Made by a program: the position numbers and the translations under genes. Below the pieces are notes generated by a model that made no database searches, was not told the DNA's origin, and saw only the letters and a list, made by a program, of their open reading frames with translations. DNA of 49,793 nucleotides from JAGFIY01 sp964499285 (GTDB lineage Bacteria > Bacteroidota > Ignavibacteria > Ignavibacteriales > Melioribacteraceae). Below, in pieces: positions 39,670 through 47,974 of the stretch (positions are counted from its first letter, which is position 1; every line of letters begins with the position of its first letter). The stretch is taken from contig CAZCLA010000024.1 in the NCBI GenBank assembly GCA_964499285.1, positions 1 through 49,793 of the forward strand. The letters run 5' to 3'.

Positions 39670-40881
39670 ATGCGGAATGCGCTTTCAAAAATTTTTATAA
39701 ACCGCAATCTTACACTGCTATTCAGCGGACAGATGATCTCTCAAATGGGAGATTCAATGTTCATTATCGGAATGATGTGGCTGGTGTTGGATTTAACCGG
39801 CTCCAAAACAGCAATGGGTACCGTTGCTTTTGTTTCTCATATTCCAAATCTGGTGCTGGGACTTTTTGCGGGAATTATCGTTGATACCTTCAACAGAAAA
39901 CGAATAATGCTCGCTGCAGATATTCTAAGAGCAATAATTGTTCTTGCAATCCCGATTACTTTTTTTCTTGATGTTATAAATCTTGCAGTAATTATGGGCT
40001 GCTCATTTCTGCTTTCACTATTTGCTTCGGCATTTAATCCTGCCCGCGATTCTATTCTTCCTGTCCTTGTGGGAAAGACTAATTTACTTAGGGCAAATTC
40101 TGTAATACAAGTTTCAAATTACATTGCAATCTTACTTGGACCAATAATAGGCGCTGCAGCAATCACCGCTGTTGGGGTTGTTCATCTTTTCACGATTGAT
40201 TCGCTTACATTCATTTTATCATTTGCCGCAGTTCTTTTTATCAAATACAAACCGAACGAACTTATTGAAAAGGAACAGATCAATTTAAGGAAGCATCTTA
40301 AAGATATTATTCATTATGTTCGCGAAAAGAAGAAATTGAAAGTTCTGCTAGGATTAACGGCGGTCAATAATTTTTTTATTATGGGTCCTGCAATTGTAGG
40401 ACTGCCGATATTTGTTAAGGATATCTTAAATGAAGGAGCCGCAAGTTATGCAATTGTTGAAGCTTGTTACGGAATTGGAATGATTCTGGGGAGCATACTT
40501 GTTAATTATGTGAACAAGTTTATAGGAAAAGGTAAAATTTTATTGATAGGATTGATTTTTGACGGGATAACTTTTGCAGTGCTTCTTTTTATTAATTCAC
40601 TTCCGCTCTTAATGCTTTCGATAGCATTTCATGCAATTGGAATTCCTTTCATAGTTGTTGCGAGAACTTCTTTAATTCAGGAATGGACGGATGATAAAAG
40701 ACTTGGCAGAGTTTTCAGCTTGGTTAATATTGCAGTTGTGGGAATGACGGCTTTGACAACGGGTTTTACCGGCATACTTGCAGATTTTGTATCGATCGAT
40801 ATCATTTTTGCAATTTTTGGTACAGGTGGAATGCTCTGTGGTATTATCGGATATTTGTATAAAGATCTACGCGAAGGGTAA
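39670..40881 (+). CDS. Major facilitator superfamily transporter
   Basis: 403 residues from the ATG at 39670, which fits the usual family start just before NRNLTLLFSGQMIS; a TTG at 39574 would add 32 residues, and neither has a clear ribosome site. About twelve transmembrane helices are seen, with the MFS loop motif FAGIIVDTFNRKRIMLAAD after helix 2. The layout and the N-terminal LLFSGQMISQMGDSMF resemble the DHA3 group of drug or solute exporters. No neighbour points to a substrate. It is in the same direction as the downstream small secreted protein, 92 bases away. Confidence 0.85.
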   Translation: MRNALSKIFINRNLTLLFSGQMISQMGDSMFIIGMMWLVLDLTGSKTAMGTVAFVSHIPNLVLGLFAGIIVDTFNRKRIMLAADILRAIIVLAIPITFFLDVINLAVIMGCSFLLSLFASAFNPARDSILPVLVGKTNLLRANSVIQVSNYIAILLGPIIGAAAITAVGVVHLFTIDSLTFILSFAAVLFIKYKPNELIEKEQINLRKHLKDIIHYVREKKKLKVLLGLTAVNNFFIMGPAIVGLPIFVKDILNEGAASYAIVEACYGIGMILGSILVNYVNKFIGKGKILLIGLIFDGITFAVLLFINSLPLLMLSIAFHAIGIPFIVVARTSLIQEWTDDKRLGRVFSLVNIAVVGMTALTTGFTGILADFVSIDIIFAIFGTGGMLCGIIGYLYKDLREG

Positions 40882-40973
40882 AACTGAAACAATTTCTGAA
40901 GTTTATCAATTAATGAATTGCAATTTAGTGTCGAATACACCTAAATTTTATCATAGAATAATTCGAGTGTAAG

Positions 40974-41573
40974 ATTATTACAGTAAAAAAAATATTAGCA
41001 CTTTTCTTACTTTTATTTTTACCACAAATAGCTGCTGCACAGGAAAACGATAATTATTCGCTTTTTAAGGATCTCGTTGTAAAATCTATCGAAAATATTT
41101 TTGCAGAATACGAGAGAAATGGGTTTGATTCGCTCTCATTCAATTCCGTACAGAGTTATTCTTCCTTGAATTCAGAAGCCCAAATTTATTTTTTCAAAGC
41201 CGGTCTGCTTACTTCTTCCGTTAATAGAACCGGGAAACATTTTGAGTATTCAATAGATAATGCAAAAGTTAATTATGATGAAATTTTCCGCGACGGATTT
41301 TTGGGCGGGTTTATGCTCGTGCGAACCGCCGAACTAAACGGTAATTACATTATTAAAGAAAATTCGAATATCGTTAAAGCCGATACATTTATTGTTTCTA
41401 TAACAGATACAACATCTCTTGAAAACAAATCGAAGTTGGAGAATCCATCACTTCATTTCACACAATCCGAATTTCCCCCGGAACCGTTCTTTTCGGGATT
41501 GCTGGAGCCGGTTATCGCGGTTGGAACTTTTGTGGTCTCACTGTTGTTATTCTTCACCGTAAGAAGCAAGTAG
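40974..41573 (+). CDS. Secreted protein with C-terminal membrane anchor; no standard start codon
   Basis: The frame is open from 40962 to 41573. A full signal peptide is encoded at its start (VKKILALFLLLFLPQIAAAQ, about residues 4-23), but no ATG, GTG or TTG occurs before it. The adjacent codons are ATT ATT (40974-40979), so a rare ATT start would give 199 residues. An internal TTG at 41166 would remove the signal peptide. The mature part (YSLFKDLVVKSIENIFAEYE, SSLNSEAQIYFFKAGLL) is followed by a C-terminal helix (PVIAVGTFVVSLLLFFTVRSK). I do not recognise a family. It may form an operon with BamD, 67 bases downstream. Confidence 0.65.
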   Translation: MITVKKILALFLLLFLPQIAAAQENDNYSLFKDLVVKSIENIFAEYERNGFDSLSFNSVQSYSSLNSEAQIYFFKAGLLTSSVNRTGKHFEYSIDNAKVNYDEIFRDGFLGGFMLVRTAELNGNYIIKENSNIVKADTFIVSITDTTSLENKSKLENPSLHFTQSEFPPEPFFSGLLEPVIAVGTFVVSLLLFFTVRSK

Positions 41574-41640
41574 ATAAAATTAGGTGTTTGATACCGTTCG
41601 CTATTTAATTATTTTTGTCACCAATATTTACAGTGGATTT

Positions 41641-42396
41641 ATGAATAAACTTCAATTTATTACAATTATTTTATTTGCTGTATTAGCCGCTGCATGCGGA
41701 AGCAGCATCGATACAACAACAATGTCTGCTGATGAACATTTTGCTTATGCAATGTCGCTATACGACGATGAAGATTATGAGGATGCACTCGCTGAGTTTC
41801 AGGCAATTCTTCTTCAATATCCCGCAAACCCGGTAAATGACGATGCACAGTATTATCTGGGAATGACATATTTTCAACGAGGGCAGTATTTACTCTCAGC
41901 ATACGAATTCAGCAAGTTGATTCGCGATATTCCCGCAAGTCCGTTTGTTGTAGATGCACAATTTATGCTAGCGGAATCTTATTTTCAGCTTTCACCGCCA
42001 TATCAGCTTGACCAAGTTTACACAAAAAAAGCTATCGAAGAATTTCAAGCTTTTATCGATTTTTTCCCGACCGACGAACGAGTTGATGCCGTCGAGATGA
42101 AAATAAACGAAATGAACAAAAAACTGGCTGAAAAGCAGTACAGTGCTGCAGTTATTTATGAAAAAATGGAATACGATAATGCAGCAATCGATTATTACAA
42201 CAAGGTTATTGAAACTTATCACGATACAGAATTTGCTCCGATGGCGTATTATAACAGAATTAAACTACTTCTTTCCAACAATAGAGAAGAGGAAGCCCTC
42301 CGCGATATGCAATCGTATTTATCGAGATATCCAGACGATAATAATGCGTCGGAAATTCAATCACTTTACGATGAAATTGTATTGGCGGAAAAATAA
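41641..42396 (+). CDS. bamD: BamD-like outer-membrane assembly lipoprotein
   Basis: 251 residues from the ATG at 41641; an upstream in-frame start at 41584 has no ribosome site. The signal peptide ends in the lipobox AAAC (Cys19). Helical TPR-like repeats follow (YAMSLYDDEDYEDALAEFQAILLQYPANP, YLGMTYFQRGQYLLSAYEFSKLIRDIP, AIEEFQAFIDFFPTDERV, YYNKVIETYHDTEFAPMAYYN), with the family's paired Tyr and Pro positions. BamD bridges BamA and other subunits in outer-membrane protein insertion. It overlaps the thioesterase ATG by one base, so the two are translated together. Confidence 0.9.
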   Translation: MNKLQFITIILFAVLAAACGSSIDTTTMSADEHFAYAMSLYDDEDYEDALAEFQAILLQYPANPVNDDAQYYLGMTYFQRGQYLLSAYEFSKLIRDIPASPFVVDAQFMLAESYFQLSPPYQLDQVYTKKAIEEFQAFIDFFPTDERVDAVEMKINEMNKKLAEKQYSAAVIYEKMEYDNAAIDYYNKVIETYHDTEFAPMAYYNRIKLLLSNNREEEALRDMQSYLSRYPDDNNASEIQSLYDEIVLAEK

Positions 42397-42866
42397 TGTC
42401 AAAAAAAACTGTTAAAGAATCTATGGTCACAATGACTGAACTTGTGCTTCCCAACGATACCAATCAGCTTGGTAATCTTCTCGGGGGTAAGTTGATGCAT
42501 TGGATTGACATTTGCGCGGCTATGGCTGCTTCAAAACATTCGAACAGAGTATGCGTTACAGCCTCGGTTGACAAAATTGATTTTATTCAACCCATAAGAT
42601 TGGGAAATGTGGTAAATTTGGTTGCATCGGTAAACAAAGTTTTTAATACTTCCATGGAAGTTGGAGTTAAAGTTTACCGAGAATCGCACTTGGAAGGGAC
42701 ACGGGTTCATGCCAATACTGCATATTTAACATTTGTCAGCGTTGACGAATTTGGCAAACCTGTTAAGACAAATGAAATTATTCCAGAAACCGATGAAGAA
42801 AAAAGAAGATACGAGGAAGCCGGGATTAGAAGAAAGAATAGACTTAAATCACGCCGCAGTAAATAG
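42396..42866 (+). CDS. Acyl-CoA thioesterase (hotdog fold)
   Basis: 156 residues of a single hotdog domain. Family blocks are LPNDTNQLGNLLGGKLMHWIDICAA near 18-42 with Asn and Asp catalytic candidates, VDKIDFIQPIRLGNVVNLVASV near 58-80, and THVNTAY-type HANTAYLTFVSVD near 104-116. It resembles YciA/BFIT-type thioesterases that hydrolyse medium- or long-chain acyl-CoA. The C-terminus is very basic (RRKNRLKSRRSK), which may be membrane- or RNA-related, or a tail without function. It overlaps BamD by one base upstream and the FG-GAP gene by 74 bases downstream. Confidence 0.9.
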   Translation: MSKKTVKESMVTMTELVLPNDTNQLGNLLGGKLMHWIDICAAMAASKHSNRVCVTASVDKIDFIQPIRLGNVVNLVASVNKVFNTSMEVGVKVYRESHLEGTRVHANTAYLTFVSVDEFGKPVKTNEIIPETDEEKRRYEEAGIRRKNRLKSRRSK

Positions 42867-44919
42867 TCTATTTATCTGCCTTCTATTTTTTTCAACGGAA
42901 ATTTCAGCACAGTTAAGAATCAATGGTTTCGGGAAAGCGGATATTTTACCTACCTTACCAGGATATTCCTCTGTTTACCTTACCGATTATAATCTTGACG
43001 GGATGAACGATCTCGTTCTGTTTTCGAACTCGACAAATAATTTGCTTCTAATAGAATCTGGAAAAACGGGATTCAAAACTCCTTCAGTAAAGTTTTTTTA
43101 TTTTCCAATAACTAATCTAACTTATCTGAAGCCAAGGAAGAACGAAACAGATCTTCAAATATTTGTTTCAAGAAGAGAACGTTTGGCGGGATTAGTTTCA
43201 TTTACAACTTACGGCACGCTTCAGCTTCTTAATATGTACAAATTTGATTCGTATCCTTCATCAATTCGAACAGGAAATTTTTCCTCTCCGGACAGAATTG
43301 AGGCGCTAATTTGCGGCGATTCGTTTTCCGGTATTTCACTTCTCCAAGAAAAAAGCTTGCAGCTTAAGGAACAAAAAATTGTTGATAACGGGATTTATTC
43401 CGGACTGGAAGTTATAGATTTTGATTTTGACGGGTTTGATGATTTTGCCGCCGTCGATGAACTAAATAACTCTTTGGTGTTTTTTTATAATGATCAGTTT
43501 TTTCAATTTTCTGAAAAAAGAAAAATAGAATTTCACGAGACTATTACACGATTATCGAAGATTGATTTTAATAAAGATGAGTACTCAGATCTTGCTTTAG
43601 TTGCAGGAAGTTCTGTGAACGTCCTCCTCGGGGATTCGGTTTATTCATTTAAAAACAGTTTCAAAATTAAACTCGATGTCATGCCGGACAAAGTTTTATT
43701 CAAGGATTTCAACAGTGACAACATCCCGGATTTAATTTTTACTTCTAAAGAAGATCAAAATCTTTATTTAGCATCAGCCAAAAATGAAAATGAATTCACA
43801 GACAAAGTACCAATAATTATTGGCCGTAGCATTACAGATTTAAAAATGATAAGAAACAAAATTGCTGCCGTTAGTTCTAAAGGCGAGATAATTTATCTGG
43901 ATAATCTTATTCAAGAAAATTCGAATTTCAATTTTTTCGTTGGGAACAGTGCGGATAAAATTTTGATTTTCGAGTCAAAAAACAAAAAATTTAAAGATCT
44001 GATTAGCATCGATTCAGAGAACAGCAATGTAAATTTATATTTCAGCCGGTTATTTCAATTTGGAAGTTTCAAATCATTTGAACTCAGCTTTCCGCATAAA
44101 AAGAAGATAATTAATACTACTCGCGATAGTGTTAAGACCATCTACTTCTTTACACAGGGAAAACGTCTGCTTGAGATTCTTAAAATAGATCAAACTAATT
44201 ATAAAATTAATCTTGAGAAAAGATATTCGGATAATCCGATAATCGATTTAACTCATGGAATAAGAGAAGTAGATTCCACTCAAACAATTTTTGTCTTGGT
44301 TGATAGGAACGGAAATCTCGGAGTTGAAAGGTTCGTCTATAAAGATTTTAGATATATAGCTGCAGATTTTGATATAATCTCCGATGAATATTTGGATGCC
44401 AAAATATCCTACGATCGAAAACCGTATGTTTTCTATAGCGATACGATGGGAAGTGTTAAAAGATTTCATAAAAAGTATTTGAATGTGAAATATCAGTTTC
44501 AAGCAGTTCCGGTGAAGGATACGGTTATTTGGACTCTTCCTCAGACAGGAGTGCATCAATCGATAATTAAATCTGCAAATTCAGAAAAAGTATATCTTCT
44601 TTCGATTAAAGGTAATTCATTAAGCTTAATGGACGCAAGCGTCCCGGTATTAAAAGGAATTTCAAAAGTTCTTCCAAAAGAAATTAAGCGGATCGATCGT
44701 ATTGAAATTTCTGAAATTGACAGATTCGAAAAACTTATTTTGATAAACGATGGATTCTATCTGATTGACAAAGGGAGAGAAATCCGTGAATTTTTGCCGT
44801 CACCTTCGATTGAATCCCATAACATCAATGGTTATTTTGTCACTCGTTTATTCGGGAACAACTATTTTGTTTATTCATCCGATAAAACCGGTTTAATCAA
44901 TTTTTCGGTCATTAAATGA
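42793..44919 (+). CDS. Secreted FG-GAP/VCBS-repeat-like protein
   Basis: 708 residues from the ATG at 42793, the nearest standard start ahead of a signal peptide-like stretch (VNSLFICLLFFSTEISAQ, residues about 23-40). The charged leader before that stretch is read inside the thioesterase gene, so the true start could be later. Repeats with a D-x-D/N-x-D pattern follow (DYNLDGMNDLVLF, DFDFDGFDDFAAVDE, DFNKDEYSDLALVAG, DFNSDNIPDLIFTS), as in integrin-like FG-GAP/VCBS propellers. It would be extracellular or outer-membrane associated. It shares its last bases (ATGA) with the metalloprotease gene and so is coupled to it. Confidence 0.75.
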   Translation: MKKKEDTRKPGLEERIDLNHAAVNSLFICLLFFSTEISAQLRINGFGKADILPTLPGYSSVYLTDYNLDGMNDLVLFSNSTNNLLLIESGKTGFKTPSVKFFYFPITNLTYLKPRKNETDLQIFVSRRERLAGLVSFTTYGTLQLLNMYKFDSYPSSIRTGNFSSPDRIEALICGDSFSGISLLQEKSLQLKEQKIVDNGIYSGLEVIDFDFDGFDDFAAVDELNNSLVFFYNDQFFQFSEKRKIEFHETITRLSKIDFNKDEYSDLALVAGSSVNVLLGDSVYSFKNSFKIKLDVMPDKVLFKDFNSDNIPDLIFTSKEDQNLYLASAKNENEFTDKVPIIIGRSITDLKMIRNKIAAVSSKGEIIYLDNLIQENSNFNFFVGNSADKILIFESKNKKFKDLISIDSENSNVNLYFSRLFQFGSFKSFELSFPHKKKIINTTRDSVKTIYFFTQGKRLLEILKIDQTNYKINLEKRYSDNPIIDLTHGIREVDSTQTIFVLVDRNGNLGVERFVYKDFRYIAADFDIISDEYLDAKISYDRKPYVFYSDTMGSVKRFHKKYLNVKYQFQAVPVKDTVIWTLPQTGVHQSIIKSANSEKVYLLSIKGNSLSLMDASVPVLKGISKVLPKEIKRIDRIEISEIDRFEKLILINDGFYLIDKGREIREFLPSPSIESHNINGYFVTRLFGNNYFVYSSDKTGLINFSVIK

Positions 44920-46577
44920 AAATTCTTGTGCGATGTTTACTTATTTTTTTGTCTGCTGGTCAAATTGTAGGGCAAAATTTGGATTCACTTTACAATTCAC
45001 TGATTGAATTAAACGCTCTTTCCGAAAAGTCATCGATGGAAATTCAATCCCAACCGCCTGTTAAATGCGGCTTTTCGGTTGTTGCTGATGTAAAATTGAA
45101 CTTCGATAAATTTACTCCCGAACAACAATACACCATTTCAAAAATACTTGACCGTCCTGAACTTCCTCTTTCAATAGTTTCGCCCAAAGGACTTTTTCGC
45201 CTACATTATACGCAAACCGGTCCGGATGCGGTTGCATATGATGTAAACGAAGCAGCAGCGGCTTTCGATTCGGCTTATACTTACGAAGTTAATATTCTCG
45301 GCTATCCGTCCCCAAGTTCCGATAACGGAGCAGGTGGAGATAATTTGTACGATGTTTATATTAAAAACTTGGGACCAGTTTACGGAATAACTACCCCCGA
45401 AACTCATATTGGCAGCGACAGATATACTTCCTATATAAGAATTGATAATGATTTTGATCCAAATAATTTTTATTCGAGCGGGATTGACGGAGTTAAAGTG
45501 ACCGCTGCACACGAGTTTCACCATGCGATTCAAGTTTCTGCTTATATAAACAGAAGCTCGGATAGATTCTACTATGAGATTACTTCAACTTCGATGGAAG
45601 ATTTTGTTTATGATACTATTGATGATTATGTAGCTTATATGCCTGCTTACTTTAGGAACACCGATGTTTCATTTTCAAAATCGCAGGGCAACGGATATGA
45701 TCTTGCAGTATGGAATTTATTTCTTGATCAACGATTTAAAGAAGACGGAGAGAACATCGGGAAAAATATCATTAAAAGAAGCTGGGAAATGATGCCGCAG
45801 AATCACGCTGTACGCGCCCTTTCATCTGCAATCGAGGAGGCGGGTTATTCAATCAGACAAGAGTTTAACAATTTCGCTATTTGGAACTACTTTACTAATT
45901 ATCGAAAAAAAGACGGGGAATACTATAAGGATGCAGCATCATATCCGGCTGTTGTCCCTATGATGAGTACGAATTATAATCCGCCGGAGCAATCATATGT
46001 AATAAATTCTTATCCGGTTTCTAACACCTACTTAAGATTTCTTGATGACTCGGAGGGATTTGCCGATACGCTAGTTGTAATCTTAACCGATGCTGATATT
46101 GCTGATGCAATCGATAATCCAAATTCGGAAAACACATTTAATTATCTTCTTAGTTCGGAGTATGTTGAAGGATCAAAAAAAATAATTGATAATAAATATT
46201 ATTCCGCAATCTCAGGTGAAGGAGCTCAGTATATCGGTGAAGCGGATATCTTTAATAATGAAGTAGCCGGAACACTCCAACTTGACAGAGGTGAAATCGA
46301 TTATGCTTTCCCGCAGCCGTTTAATTATAAGAAACATTCAATATTGAAAATCCCGGCTGCTAAAAGTTTATCGGATCAAGCGGAGTTGAACATTTACACT
46401 ACCGCAATGGATTTGGTTTATACCGGCAAACTTAAGATTAACACATTGGAGAAAGTTGTGGTTTACTGGGACGGAAAGGATAATAATGGCAACCAACTTC
46501 CAACAGGAATTTATATTTATGCTACAAATTCCGGTGATGAGATAAAAAAAGGAAAAATATTAATATTAAATGAATAA
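44916..46577 (+). CDS. MXAN_6640-like secreted metalloprotease
   Basis: 553 residues with a signal peptide (residues 1-18, ending VGQ). The catalytic region contains the HExxH zinc motif as AAHEFHHAIQ near residue 200-209, following the RIDNDFDPNNFY and GIDGVKVT blocks of the MXAN_6640 putative metalloprotease family. A downstream aromatic/Glu-rich part (EITSTSMEDFVYD) likely gives a further ligand. The C-terminal 70 residues (AELNIYTTAMDLVYTGKL, VVYWDGKDNNGNQLPTGIYIYA) look like a FlgD/T9SS-type sorting domain, so secretion through the type IX route is possible. It overlaps the FG-GAP gene by 4 bases and the CcmA-like gene by 8. Confidence 0.85.
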   Translation: MKILVRCLLIFLSAGQIVGQNLDSLYNSLIELNALSEKSSMEIQSQPPVKCGFSVVADVKLNFDKFTPEQQYTISKILDRPELPLSIVSPKGLFRLHYTQTGPDAVAYDVNEAAAAFDSAYTYEVNILGYPSPSSDNGAGGDNLYDVYIKNLGPVYGITTPETHIGSDRYTSYIRIDNDFDPNNFYSSGIDGVKVTAAHEFHHAIQVSAYINRSSDRFYYEITSTSMEDFVYDTIDDYVAYMPAYFRNTDVSFSKSQGNGYDLAVWNLFLDQRFKEDGENIGKNIIKRSWEMMPQNHAVRALSSAIEEAGYSIRQEFNNFAIWNYFTNYRKKDGEYYKDAASYPAVVPMMSTNYNPPEQSYVINSYPVSNTYLRFLDDSEGFADTLVVILTDADIADAIDNPNSENTFNYLLSSEYVEGSKKIIDNKYYSAISGEGAQYIGEADIFNNEVAGTLQLDRGEIDYAFPQPFNYKKHSILKIPAAKSLSDQAELNIYTTAMDLVYTGKLKINTLEKVVVYWDGKDNNGNQLPTGIYIYATNSGDEIKKGKILILNE

Positions 46578-47199
46578 CTATTCTTTAAAACTAGATAAAG
46601 TAACAAAAATTTTCGGAAGAAGACTTATTTTCAATGAAATAAATTTTGAATTTACTCCGGGCAAAGTTTATGGATTAGCGGGACAAAACGGTTCGGGTAA
46701 ATCTACTCTATCTAAAATTATTTCCGGAATTATTTCCCCGACGAAGGGAAAGGTTAATCATATATTAAATGAAAAAATAATTCCTTCCGAAAAACTTCAT
46801 AACGTTATTGGTTTTGTATCACCATACCTTGTATTGTATGATGAATTTACCGCCGAAGAAAATCTCGTACATTTTGCAAAAATTAGAGGTTCGAATTATA
46901 ATAAAACTCAAGCCCATAAACTTTTTGGAGAGTTTAATTTATTCGACAGAAGAAACGATCTGCTGAAAACATACAGCTCGGGAATGAAACAGAGAATGAA
47001 ATTTTTGTTCGCTCTGCTTCATAATCCTTATTTGATTTTACTGGACGAACCGACATCGAACCTTGATAAAGCAGGTAAAGATAAAGTGTATGAAATAATA
47101 AGAGATGAATCGAGAAACAAATGTATTATTATTGCCAGCAACGAATCTTCTGATCTCGAATTGTGCGAAGAGATAATTCAAATTGAGAATTATAAATGA
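46570..47199 (+). CDS. ccmA: CcmA-like heme-export ABC ATPase
   Basis: 209 residues with Walker A GQNGSGKST near 38-46, the Q-loop region IGFVSPYLVLYDEF, the signature YSSGMKQRMKF and Walker B LILLDEPTSNLD. The short length and the single CcmB-like partner next door identify it as the CcmA subunit of the heme/cytochrome c maturation transporter rather than a second NosF. It is cytoplasmic. Heme export with CcmB helps supply c-type cytochromes such as the nos cytochrome and possibly the heme kinase. It overlaps the metalloprotease gene by 8 bases and the ccmB gene by 4 (ATGA). Confidence 0.85.
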   Translation: MNNYSLKLDKVTKIFGRRLIFNEINFEFTPGKVYGLAGQNGSGKSTLSKIISGIISPTKGKVNHILNEKIIPSEKLHNVIGFVSPYLVLYDEFTAEENLVHFAKIRGSNYNKTQAHKLFGEFNLFDRRNDLLKTYSSGMKQRMKFLFALLHNPYLILLDEPTSNLDKAGKDKVYEIIRDESRNKCIIIASNESSDLELCEEIIQIENYK

Positions 47200-47858
47200 T
47201 GAAAGCTTATTCATTATTTAAAAAAGATTGGCAGTCGGAATTAAGAACACGCTACGCAATAAACGCTCTGGCAATGTTTATCTTGGTTACTATTTCGGTA
47301 ATTCTTTTTTCGATAGGTCAGGAAAAAATCAGCGAGTATCTAACAGGCGGATTGCTTTGGGTTGTTATTTTCTTTTCTGCGATGTCAGGTTTATCCCGAG
47401 CCTTCGTTTCCGAAGAAGAACGCGGAACCACAATGACGCTTCAGTTTATCGCTTCACCTTCAACTGTTTTTAACGGTAAACTCATTTTCAATCTCGTATT
47501 AGTGTTTTTGATGAACATTGCAATTACGCTTTTATTTATAATCTTGTTTGAATCTTTCGTTATAAAAGACTGGGCTCTCTTTCTGTTTGCATTTCTGTTG
47601 GGGAACATTGGGATTGCCGTTTCTTCAACAATAATTGCGGCAATAATCTCCAAGGCAAGCGCTAAGGGGACGCTCTATCCGGTGTTGTCTTTCCCCATTC
47701 TTCTACCGCTTATACTTACGCTTCTCGAACTCACAAAGTTTGCTATTGACGGGGAGACAATCTCGGAATCATTCGTGGAACTTGCCGTATTATTTTCTTA
47801 TGATATAATTATGCTGACCGCTGCTTATTTATTGTTCGATTTTATTTGGAAGGATTGA
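47196..47858 (+). CDS. ccmB: CcmB-type heme-export permease
   Basis: 220 residues with six transmembrane segments. The N-terminal KKDWQSELRTRYAINALAMF segment matches CcmB starts. The block FSAMSGLSRAFVSEEERGTTMTLQ and the later TLYPVLSFPILLPLILTLLE are diagnostic of the CcmB family. It is the channel partner of the CcmA-like ATPase. The other ccm genes (ccmC, ccmE, ccmF) are not in the window, so the system is split. Its start overlaps the ccmA stop by four bases. The following gene, a subtilisin-like protease, starts 116 bases on with its own ribosome site. Confidence 0.9.
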   Translation: MMKAYSLFKKDWQSELRTRYAINALAMFILVTISVILFSIGQEKISEYLTGGLLWVVIFFSAMSGLSRAFVSEEERGTTMTLQFIASPSTVFNGKLIFNLVLVFLMNIAITLLFIILFESFVIKDWALFLFAFLLGNIGIAVSSTIIAAIISKASAKGTLYPVLSFPILLPLILTLLELTKFAIDGETISESFVELAVLFSYDIIMLTAAYLLFDFIWKD

Positions 47859-47974
47859 TTGTTTTTATCCAACCAACTTTTACTGCAAAATTGTAAATAT
47901 TTATTTAACTTTATCATTACTATTCACTTCCGGGCAAAACACATATTTTTTAGCAACAAACAACAGGAGATTTG

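Noticed and set aside
40984..40992. A frameshift in the eight-A run explaining the missing start codon at 40974
   Set aside because: Both alternative upstream frames hit stops (40984, 40970) and offer no start codon, so an indel there does not supply one.
46570..47199. A second NosF
   Set aside because: The directly coupled partner is a CcmB-family protein, so a heme-export ATPase fits better.
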